A stretch of DNA of 64,000 bases. Source: Vibrio sp. SS-MA-C1-2. Lineage in GTDB: Bacteria > Pseudomonadota > Gammaproteobacteria > Enterobacterales > Vibrionaceae. Positions 52,828-60,313 of the stretch are shown here, in pieces. Within the stretch, counting starts at the first letter, position 1. Each line of letters opens with the position of its first letter. The position numbers and the translations under genes are program-made. The notes beneath the pieces are model-generated. The model ran no database searches, was not told the origin of the DNA, and saw only the letters and a program-made list of their open reading frames with translations. The stretch lies in NCBI RefSeq assembly GCF_021513135.1, contig NZ_CP090981.1, positions 2,232,001 through 2,296,000 on the forward strand, written 5' to 3'.

Positions 52828-53976
52828 TTAAGCCGTGTAAACGACATCTCCTGCAATAATTGTTTGTTTTACTTCTAATCGTCGTTTATTTTTATTTAGA
52901 ACGACTAAATTAGCTAATTTACCTTTTTCAATTGAACCTACTTGATTAAAACCCATATATTTTGCTGGATTTAAACTGACTAGATCCCATGCTTCACTTG
53001 GTGTGCAAAGTTCTGATTCAATTAAAAAATTCACACAATCTAATGTTGATTGGGCAGATCCGGCAAGTAGTTCAGGATTTGAAGCTAAATGTAACTTACC
53101 TTCCTCAGTTAAGATAACCTCTCCACCAATATGCGTGATATAAGAGCCTGGATCCATGCCTCCAAATGCGGTCGTATCACTAGTGACAAACACTTTTCCT
53201 TTTTTAGCTCTTAGAATGACCTTTAACAAGGTTGCAGGTAAATGAAAGCCATCTGCAATCACGCCACTCCATAAATCATCCTCAGCCAATTGCTGCCAAA
53301 TATAGTTATGATGTCTATGAATTTGTAATTCACAACCATTACCTAAGTGGGTAGACATAGAAGCACCCAAATTAACTGCTCGATGAATTTGATCTGGTGA
53401 TGCCGCACTATGCCCAATTGCAACTTTTATGTTGTTATTGGTGCAATAGTTTATTGTCTCATCTAAGCCTAAGTCCCACTCTGGCGATAATGTTAATATC
53501 TTTAAAGCACCTTCCGATAACGTATTCCACTTTTTAATTAATTCAACATTAGGCGCTTGCACATAATTTAAATTATGTGCACCACGAGGACCATCTTTAG
53601 GAGAAATAAAAGGTCCTTCTAAATGATAACCAACAATAGCATCAGAAAGTGTTTTATCGCTATTTTTGATTCTATTTAAATCTAAAATCAACGAGCTAAT
53701 ATTATCATCACTATTGGTAATAATTGTTGGGCAAAAACTCGTTACACCCTTAGAGAATAATTGGTATGCACTATGTAATAATTCATTATCATTTAATGGT
53801 AATGTATTATAATCAACACCAGCATAACCATTAACTTGTAAATCAACCATTCCTGGCGCAATTATAGGTAAGCTTTCTAGATCATCCGTTTCAAAAGTTT
53901 CAACTTTTGTAATTAGTCCATCATTACAATAAATTTTAATGGGTAATTCTTTAAATGTTTTTCCTGTTAAAATCAT
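52828..53976 (-). CDS. NagA-like amidohydrolase (divergent N-acetylglucosamine deacetylase)
   Basis: 382 residues. The metal site of NagA is kept: H-L-E-G-P (E120), I-G-H-S (H189), S-T-H-L (H210) and T-S-D (D267). The segment after H210, which in NagA reads N-A-M and carries Arg/His contacts to the 6-phosphate, is replaced by G-N-G-C-E-L-Q-I-H-R-H-H. I therefore expect deacylation of a different, perhaps unphosphorylated, N-acyl sugar. It overlaps the NagB-like gene by 4 nt. Confidence 0.8.
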   Translation of the reverse strand: MILTGKTFKELPIKIYCNDGLITKVETFETDDLESLPIIAPGMVDLQVNGYAGVDYNTLPLNDNELLHSAYQLFSKGVTSFCPTIITNSDDNISSLILDLNRIKNSDKTLSDAIVGYHLEGPFISPKDGPRGAHNLNYVQAPNVELIKKWNTLSEGALKILTLSPEWDLGLDETINYCTNNNIKVAIGHSAASPDQIHRAVNLGASMSTHLGNGCELQIHRHHNYIWQQLAEDDLWSGVIADGFHLPATLLKVILRAKKGKVFVTSDTTAFGGMDPGSYITHIGGEVILTEEGKLHLASNPELLAGSAQSTLDCVNFLIESELCTPSEAWDLVSLNPAKYMGFNQVGSIEKGKLANLVVLNKNKRRLEVKQTIIAGDVVYTA

Positions 53977-54749
53977 ATAAAATCAGCACCCGAATCTGCA
54001 TCTAAATATAAATAAGCATTAGAGTGATTTCTTAGAATTGATGCAGGAAGATCCTCATTAATCCCCTCATTCAACATCCTTGTAATCGCATTTCTTTTCG
54101 TCATTGCAGGTACAATGCACACCATATACTTTGCAGAAAATAATGTTGGGATTGTTAGGGTCAAAGCATGAGTCGGTACTTCGCTTAATTCATCAAAACA
54201 TTTATCATTAACTTGTTGTTGACGGCATAATTCATCGAGTTTAACCGGTTTAACAACTTTTGAATCAGTGAAATCAGCAACCCATGGGTCATTAAATGCA
54301 ATATGACCATTCTCCCCCACACCAAGACAAACTAAATCAATAGGCGCTTCATTTAAAAGTTCACTATAACGAATACATTCCGCTTCGGCATCAGATGAGT
54401 CTGCTTTAATAAAGTGGGCTTCTTTAGGTTTAACGTCATCTAATAAATTTTCTTTAATATAAGAGCTGAATGATTGTGGCGATTCGCTTGGTAAGCCCGT
54501 ATATTCATCCATATGAAAAGCAACAACTTTAGACCAATCGATATCTTGATGCTCTTTTAAACTCATCAAAAACTCATTTTGAGAAGGTGCTGATGCAAAA
54601 ATAATTCGAATTGTATCTTGTTTATTTTGCAACGCTACAAGAATTTCTCTGACTTTCTGAGCCGCTGCATGCCCCATAGAACAACGAGTGTTATAAACTT
54701 CAAATTGTAATTTATCCTGTTTTTTCAATGTTATTAACTCGCTCATCAT
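53973..54749 (-). CDS. NagB-like aldose-ketose deaminase (divergent)
   Basis: 258 residues. The catalytic Asp region H-M-D-E-Y-T-G-L (D81) and ring-opening His in G-E-N-G-H-I-A-F-N-D (H149) are present. Two features differ from E. coli NagB: the phosphate loop G-G-T-P is replaced by A-S-A-P-S-Q (about residues 52-57), and the D141-H143-E148 triad becomes N147-H149-D154. It is thus a subfamily member whose substrate may lack the 6-phosphate. Overlaps its neighbours by 4 nt on both sides. Confidence 0.8.
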   Translation of the reverse strand: MMSELITLKKQDKLQFEVYNTRCSMGHAAAQKVREILVALQNKQDTIRIIFASAPSQNEFLMSLKEHQDIDWSKVVAFHMDEYTGLPSESPQSFSSYIKENLLDDVKPKEAHFIKADSSDAEAECIRYSELLNEAPIDLVCLGVGENGHIAFNDPWVADFTDSKVVKPVKLDELCRQQQVNDKCFDELSEVPTHALTLTIPTLFSAKYMVCIVPAMTKRNAITRMLNEGINEDLPASILRNHSNAYLYLDADSGADFI

Positions 54750-56023
54750 TTACTCTCTAGTATTAAATTTTTAAATTGTATTTTTAAACTATTTTCTACA
54801 TCTGGCAATAGCGTAGATTTCAAATAAAAATAGTAGGCTGAATCATTAGGTTCATAGCCCCCTTCTTCTATTTGTTTTTTAGTTGGAATGTACCCCAACA
54901 TGCCATTACTATACCCCACACATAAAATGTCTTTGTCGATATACTTTGAAATATATTGTTGATATGCATTCACGACTTCAGCATTAATCGTTAATAATTT
55001 TATTACGTTACCAATATTTAAATAGGATATAGTTGCTTTATTATTCTCGGTTTGATCTTTTCCTTCTTGAATTTGACTTAATTGGTGATTTGCCCATTCC
55101 CAATATATCTCTGTTGGTTTAAATTTAGATTTAAATTCAACCAATTCGTTTTCATTCATTAATCTCGAAAAAGGTAATTCAACACTTTTTTGGTTAAAGT
55201 ACTCTACATCGTCAGTTTCTATCTTCTGAGATTTATTTAAGGCGTTTAAATATTGAATCGCGATTTTCTTACCTAATTCAATAATATCACTATAAGATCC
55301 TCGATAGAACTTACCATCGTTTATCAAATTAGGTCTTATATCTCCACAAAAACCTTGTAAATATAGACAGACTGATAATGGGTACGCTTTTTCCAATTCA
55401 TCACAAACAACACCAGGATACTCTCCTGAAAGGATGTTATCTCCAGAAATGGTTGGATGACACTGTCCATGAAGAAGAACGGCTTGAGTCGTTCCTTCTT
55501 CATTTACAAATTTCAGTAATTTAACCTTTTTATCAATATACTCATCATAGTTTGGCGCCATTAAGACGGTTCGATCAGAATTAACCACTCTACGATAAAT
55601 CGCCATATCACACTGACTATCTGCTTCTTCTATAGTGACGTCAGTTAAATTATCAATTGCTTTTTTTATACCAATAATGACTTTATCAGCAATAAAATTA
55701 CAATAATCCACATTAAACTCACCTAATTTAGGAGAGTGATCACTCGAAGTTTGAAAACTAGAGTGCGTATGTGTCGCGGTTAAAGTTACTGATAAATGTG
55801 ATAATTGTTGATCAGCCTCTATCTGTTTTTTAATTAGACTATTTAAGTATTCCCCAACAAATAAAAGTTCTAAGCTGACAATGGCATTCTTGTTATTAAG
55901 AACAAAACAACGTGCATAAACATGATACCCAATACGCTCATACTTATCAGTTCTAAAATCAAAACCACCTAGTTTCAAGGGTTTTGTTGGCGTAATGTTT
56001 ACTTTACTAACACCAATCCTCAT
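54746..56023 (-). CDS. Neutral ceramidase-fold protein without signal peptide, in an amino-sugar operon
   Basis: 425 residues matching the N-terminal domain of neutral/alkaline ceramidases: A-T-H-T-H-S-S (H85, H87), L-H-G-Q-C-H-P-T (H185, H189), N-I-L-S-G-E-Y-P-G and G-F-C-G-D-I-R-P-N. In true ceramidases this last block carries the nucleophilic Ser (S-N-x-G-D); here it reads G-F-C-G-D, so the Ser is absent. The C-terminal immunoglobulin-like domain and the signal peptide are also missing. It is embedded in the operon with overlapping stops and starts, so it most likely acts on an N-acyl sugar in the cytosol. Function unknown. Confidence 0.7.
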   Translation of the reverse strand: MRIGVSKVNITPTKPLKLGGFDFRTDKYERIGYHVYARCFVLNNKNAIVSLELLFVGEYLNSLIKKQIEADQQLSHLSVTLTATHTHSSFQTSSDHSPKLGEFNVDYCNFIADKVIIGIKKAIDNLTDVTIEEADSQCDMAIYRRVVNSDRTVLMAPNYDEYIDKKVKLLKFVNEEGTTQAVLLHGQCHPTISGDNILSGEYPGVVCDELEKAYPLSVCLYLQGFCGDIRPNLINDGKFYRGSYSDIIELGKKIAIQYLNALNKSQKIETDDVEYFNQKSVELPFSRLMNENELVEFKSKFKPTEIYWEWANHQLSQIQEGKDQTENNKATISYLNIGNVIKLLTINAEVVNAYQQYISKYIDKDILCVGYSNGMLGYIPTKKQIEEGGYEPNDSAYYFYLKSTLLPDVENSLKIQFKNLILESK

Positions 56024-57291
56024 TATGACACCTTATACAAACGTTCTATTATCAATTGGAAATTACGCATAATATGAAATGGGTCTTTAACAGGTAAAGC
56101 AACGACTTTATCTAATGGTTTACCCATTCTATCTCGAATTTGTATCCACTCACCATTCACTCTGTCTGGAAATGTATCTAACACATATTGCTCTGTTTTC
56201 TGATACATTGATAATAGTTCTTCATCGCCTGTAAATTTATATAGTAAAATTAAAATATATAAAGCTTCTGAATGCACCCACCAGATTTTTGTATCCCAAG
56301 TATCCATGATGAGTTTTTCATAAGGATCAGAACCTAATAATTCACCTTCAGGCTGAATGCCATCAACCGATGTATATCGATATATACCGCCGTATTGATT
56401 ATCCCATCCCATTTGCCACATTTTTTTTGTGACTAGAGTTATTTTAGGTAAATAATGATCTAAACAACCAAGAAGTTCTGCCGCATGAAAACAAAACCAC
56501 ATATTTTCTAATGTATGTCCTGGCGTTTTATGCTTTGCCAATAACGTATCCCTATTAGACCCACTTGTTCTCATCTCATAGGGAAGTAATGTATCTTGTT
56601 GGTGAAACTCATTAAAAATACGCGTTAAGCTCTTCTCACACTCAACCGTTAAATACTCTAGCTCACTATGCTTCATGATTTGAGCATATCTCAGTAGCTC
56701 GCCGACTAAACCTAGCATGATCATCTCATAAGCATAAGGTTCAAAGCCTTCTGGTGCTGGGTAAGGCTCACTTCTAATATTACCATTAGCAAGCCTACCC
56801 CTTATTTGCTTGTACATAGAAAGCGCCTTTTCAAAAAAAGAACCATCCTTAGAAACAAGCGAGTACTCACAAAATCCAATAGCAACAAAACAATCAGCGT
56901 AAAATGAGGTATCAAACCCCTCGCCATCAACAGGTTCTAATTTCTTACCTTCTTTGCTTAATATAAATGCACAATGTCCATTCTCTAAAAAAGCATTATC
57001 CAATAAAAAATTCGCTGTCTTTTTTGCTTGAGTCAAAAAAGCATCTGCATCACCTTTACATACACCATTTTGAACCAGTGTAGCTTGACGACTCCAATTC
57101 CAAAGAAAACGACCTTGTGACCAGGTGAATTTATTTTCACTTAGTAATGTTTGACCATCATTGCTATAACAAGTGAAAATACCACCTAAATCTTTATCTA
57201 GTCCTTTCATCCAAAACGGAAGAATATTTGTTTGTAGTTCATTATTCCAAATATTAAATAAATGCTTAGGTTGGTTTTGTGAGTGACTCAT
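56023..57291 (-). CDS. AGE-family epimerase (N-acylglucosamine 2-epimerase-like)
   Basis: 422 residues, an (alpha/alpha)6 barrel. It has the pattern of renin-binding protein/AGE enzymes: Y-S-N-D-G near residue 42, F-T-W-S-Q-G-R-F-L-W near 56, G-H-T-L-E-N-M-W-F with a catalytic His, W-V-H-S-E-A-L and D-P-F-H-I-M-R. AGE enzymes interconvert free ManNAc and GlcNAc or other sugars at C2. I compared it with YihS-type SQ isomerase and found it closer to AGE. Its start is 2 nt after the symporter stop. Confidence 0.82.
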   Translation of the reverse strand: MSHSQNQPKHLFNIWNNELQTNILPFWMKGLDKDLGGIFTCYSNDGQTLLSENKFTWSQGRFLWNWSRQATLVQNGVCKGDADAFLTQAKKTANFLLDNAFLENGHCAFILSKEGKKLEPVDGEGFDTSFYADCFVAIGFCEYSLVSKDGSFFEKALSMYKQIRGRLANGNIRSEPYPAPEGFEPYAYEMIMLGLVGELLRYAQIMKHSELEYLTVECEKSLTRIFNEFHQQDTLLPYEMRTSGSNRDTLLAKHKTPGHTLENMWFCFHAAELLGCLDHYLPKITLVTKKMWQMGWDNQYGGIYRYTSVDGIQPEGELLGSDPYEKLIMDTWDTKIWWVHSEALYILILLYKFTGDEELLSMYQKTEQYVLDTFPDRVNGEWIQIRDRMGKPLDKVVALPVKDPFHIMRNFQLIIERLYKVS

Positions 57292-57293
57292 AA

Positions 57294-58811
57294 CTACTTA
57301 CTCTCAGCTAAATTTAACGTTGCTTCTGGTTCATCTTTACTTAATTTCACCATTAACTCTTCAATTTCAGGGCGTAAAGCAAATCGACGATTATAAACAG
57401 CAGCGACACTAAAGAAGATAAGAGAACAGATAACTGGACCACCAATAGAAAGTGCCATCGATGGATCTGTAATAAATAACTTAGTACCAACAAATACCGA
57501 TAAGCCAACAGCCATTGAACCTAGTGCAGACTTCGAACCACAATGCTTATAGAACGGTAATAACCCAAGAACCATCGGTATAGACGCAGGTCCAATCAAT
57601 CCACCAAACCAAACTAGGATTAAACCAATAATGCCACCAAAATGATCTTTATTTAAAGCAATGAATATAGTAACCAAGGTAAATGTAAAGGTTACAATTC
57701 GAGCGACTTTTAACGGAGTTTCACCATTTTCATTTTTAAACTTCTTACTAAACAGAGGCAAAATATCGCGTGACAAAACAGAACTGATGGCATTAGCATC
57801 AGAAGCAACCATTGATAATGTTGCTGCAAACATTGAAGCTAATACAATACCTACAAATCCAGCAGGTAAGTATTTCACTGTCAGCATTGAATAAATCTGA
57901 GTTTGCTCACCACTAGCAAGATCAGGAATTAATAATGGAGCCGCCCACATTGGAGCAAATAAAATTAAAGGCCAAATAATATAAAGTGCAGATGAAAGGA
58001 ACATCGCTTTTCTAGCATGACTTCCGTTTGGAGATGCTATGAATCTAGATGCTAGGTTCCATGTACCACCTGTATAACTTAAAAATATAACTAAGCTAAA
58101 ACAAATAAAGAAAGCAGGCGTATATTTATCATTAAACCAATCACCATTGCCAATCGGTAGCTGATCCCACATAGTGAAATAGTCTGTACCTATAGACCCT
58201 AATTGGTTTTGAATAATGAAGAACATCGCTAAACCAGCTGCAACTTGTACGATAAACTGGAAGAAATCATTCATCGTATCAGCCCATAAGCCACCTACTG
58301 TTACATAAAGCATAGCAACAATACCAGCAATCATAATGCCGTAATGAATTGGCACACCAGCAAACCCATAAAGAAGCAGACCAATTGCAGCGTACTTACC
58401 CGCAGTGTCAAGCAATTTCAACAGAACACCCAGCCAAGCTATAACTTGTTGAGTTTTAACATCATATCTCATTTTTAAATATTCAGTAGGAGACTGTATA
58501 TTTAAGGCATTACGCAATCGAGCCCAACGTGGAACCACCAACCAAGCCCCCACAAAGCATGCTAGGGCAACATTTAATGCCCACCAGATATAAAGGTTAA
58601 AGCCAGTTGCATAAGCTATAGCTGCATAGCCAGTAAACACAACACCTGAGTACCCAGATACATGATGTGAAACACCAGCTAACCACCAAGGTAATCCACC
58701 ACCCGCTACATAAAAATCTTTTGAACCACTAATTCTTTTATAAGCATTGAATCCAATGCCAACCATAACTAGAAAAAACGCGATTAACGCCACCCAATCA
58801 AGAAACTGCAT
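57294..58811 (-). CDS. Na+/sugar symporter (SSS family)
   Basis: 505 residues, about thirteen membrane helices. Y-V-A-G-G-G-L-P-W-W-L-A-G-V-S near residue 34 and T-V-G-G-L-W-A-D-T-M-N-D-F-F-Q are SSS core motifs. It brings in the substrate without phosphorylation. First gene of the six-gene operon; the palindromic region 58901-59064 lies just upstream. Confidence 0.88.
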   Translation of the reverse strand: MQFLDWVALIAFFLVMVGIGFNAYKRISGSKDFYVAGGGLPWWLAGVSHHVSGYSGVVFTGYAAIAYATGFNLYIWWALNVALACFVGAWLVVPRWARLRNALNIQSPTEYLKMRYDVKTQQVIAWLGVLLKLLDTAGKYAAIGLLLYGFAGVPIHYGIMIAGIVAMLYVTVGGLWADTMNDFFQFIVQVAAGLAMFFIIQNQLGSIGTDYFTMWDQLPIGNGDWFNDKYTPAFFICFSLVIFLSYTGGTWNLASRFIASPNGSHARKAMFLSSALYIIWPLILFAPMWAAPLLIPDLASGEQTQIYSMLTVKYLPAGFVGIVLASMFAATLSMVASDANAISSVLSRDILPLFSKKFKNENGETPLKVARIVTFTFTLVTIFIALNKDHFGGIIGLILVWFGGLIGPASIPMVLGLLPFYKHCGSKSALGSMAVGLSVFVGTKLFITDPSMALSIGGPVICSLIFFSVAAVYNRRFALRPEIEELMVKLSKDEPEATLNLAESK

Positions 58812-58900
58812 TTTACATCCCTATATTTAATCTAAATTAAAATTACTTATCTGACTGTCAAACTCATTCAAATAATCAATCTTTCCACTATTAGACTACA

Positions 58901-58948
58901 TTAATTACACCACCTGTAAATAATGTTATTTACAGTCGGTGTAATTAA
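58901..58948. promoter_or_regulatory. 48-bp nested palindrome, probable ROK operator
   Basis: Outer arms TTAATTACACC and GGTGTAATTAA and inner arms CTGTAAATAA and TTATTTACAG are all perfect, with only two bases unpaired on each side between them and TG at the centre. It lies 90-140 bp before the symporter start in the divergent region. Such a double dyad fits binding of a dimer or tetramer of the adjacent ROK repressor. Confidence 0.7.
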
Positions 58949-59034
58949 TTTGACGTGTATCACTAGGATGTGTCTTTTTGCTCTATATTCTGTGATCTAT
59001 GTAAAGACTTTCACATTACTTTGTAGTTAAAATC

Positions 59035-59064
59035 ACCAGTGATTGATTTAAATCAATCACTGGT
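59035..59064. promoter_or_regulatory. Perfect 30-bp palindrome, second regulatory dyad
   Basis: ACCAGTGATTGATTT is followed directly by its exact reverse complement, with no loop. It lies about 70-100 bp before the ROK gene start. The absence of a loop speaks for a DNA operator over an RNA hairpin. Confidence 0.65.
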
Positions 59065-59132
59065 AATATATTGTTATAATTATTAATTACAGGTATTATA
59101 TTTAAAATGTTTCTTTTTTATAGTAGTCATTC

Positions 59133-60287
59133 GTGCATTCTGTTAGCTTATCAACACAAAGAAAAATAACTCTTTTTAATCAGATCGTTATGGGTTTTTG
59201 TAACAAAAAACTCTATACACGAAAGAGTTTAACAATAATTAATAAATATCGTGCAGCAACGGTTACGGAGTTGATTACTGACCTTTTAGAAAAGGACTTA
59301 ATTAAAGAGGATATAAAATCACATCCTTCGCGACCTGGTCGTCCTGAAGTATGTTTAATTCCCAATATGAACCGACTCAATACGATATATATTCATATTG
59401 ATGCTCAAACTATAATAGCATCTATTGTGAACATTTCAGGATTAACCACCCATACAACTAACATTGAAATTAATAATAACAAAATTTCAGCTAATCATTT
59501 ATTAAATATAATCAATGACCTTATTAACGATTTACTTTCACTTAAAGAAGCATCATTAGGTATCTTAGGCATAAATATCTCTCTTCCCGGTGTTATAGAT
59601 AAGAAAAATAAAATTTGGAAACATTCTAATCGCTGGCCATTAGCACAAGAGATCGACTTCAAATCATTGGAAAGTAAATTATCTTTACCCATTTATTTAG
59701 TAAAGAATCTTCAATCTGAATTAAAATCTTATATTTCAGAATATAATGAGCTACAAAATAGCGATATATTATATATTCATTGGGGTGAAGGCATTGGTTC
59801 TGCTAGTTATATTAATAATAGAATTTATAATAATAATCGAGGGCTTTTTGGAGAAATAGGGCAAACAATTATAGATAGTGATAACAATACACTAGAGAGT
59901 AAATCATCATTAAAAGCTTTAAAACCCGACTTAACAAGTATTCTTAATGAAGTGCCTATAAATGAGAAAATTTGTGCAGATTTAATAAAAAACAAATCAC
60001 TCAATGAGCTAACATGCATTAAAAAGGCAATAAAACATCTTGCTAGATCCATGGCAAACTCATACTTAATACTATTCCCAGATACAATAATATTATCCGG
60101 TCCTTTTGTTCAGAATAAAGATATATTAGATAAACTCAAGGAAGAAATCCTAGAACATATACCAAGCTACTATGATTCAAAGATAAATTTCATCATCAAT
60201 AATCAAGGTTCAGAAAATGAGTTAAAAGGGACTATTCACCCATTTTTTGAATATTATTTACTTGAACAGTTAACTAATAGTCATTAA
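59133..60287 (+). CDS. ROK-family transcriptional repressor (NagC/XylR type)
   Basis: 384 residues from a GTG codon. An N-terminal helix-turn-helix (about residues 25-60, A-A-T-V-T-E-L-I-T-D-L-L) is followed by a ROK domain. The kinase motif D-x-G-x-T is replaced by I-D-A-Q-T, and the zinc motif C-x-C-G-x-x-G-C is absent after G-E-I-G-Q-T, so it is a regulator without kinase function and without the usual structural zinc. Divergent from the amino-sugar operon, which it presumably represses. Very A-rich codon use. Confidence 0.8.
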   Translation: MHSVSLSTQRKITLFNQIVMGFCNKKLYTRKSLTIINKYRAATVTELITDLLEKDLIKEDIKSHPSRPGRPEVCLIPNMNRLNTIYIHIDAQTIIASIVNISGLTTHTTNIEINNNKISANHLLNIINDLINDLLSLKEASLGILGINISLPGVIDKKNKIWKHSNRWPLAQEIDFKSLESKLSLPIYLVKNLQSELKSYISEYNELQNSDILYIHWGEGIGSASYINNRIYNNNRGLFGEIGQTIIDSDNNTLESKSSLKALKPDLTSILNEVPINEKICADLIKNKSLNELTCIKKAIKHLARSMANSYLILFPDTIILSGPFVQNKDILDKLKEEILEHIPSYYDSKINFIINNQGSENELKGTIHPFFEYYLLEQLTNSH

Positions 60288-60313
60288 GCCATATATAGAA
60301 TTCAATGAATTAA

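Noticed and set aside
53973-54749. Calling the gene plain nagB (glucosamine-6-phosphate deaminase)
   Set aside because: The phosphate loop and two of the three triad positions differ from NagB, so a firm name would overstate the substrate.
56023-57291. The AGE-fold protein as the missing SQ isomerase (YihS)
   Set aside because: Its motifs (G-H-T-L-E-N-M-W-F, D-P-F-H-I-M-R) and length fit N-acyl-hexosamine 2-epimerases better, and it is embedded in the amino-sugar operon 28 kb away. I keep it only as something to test.
58901-59064. The large palindromes as terminators
   Set aside because: They lie between two divergent gene starts, have no U-runs, and one has no loop, so a DNA operator is the better reading.
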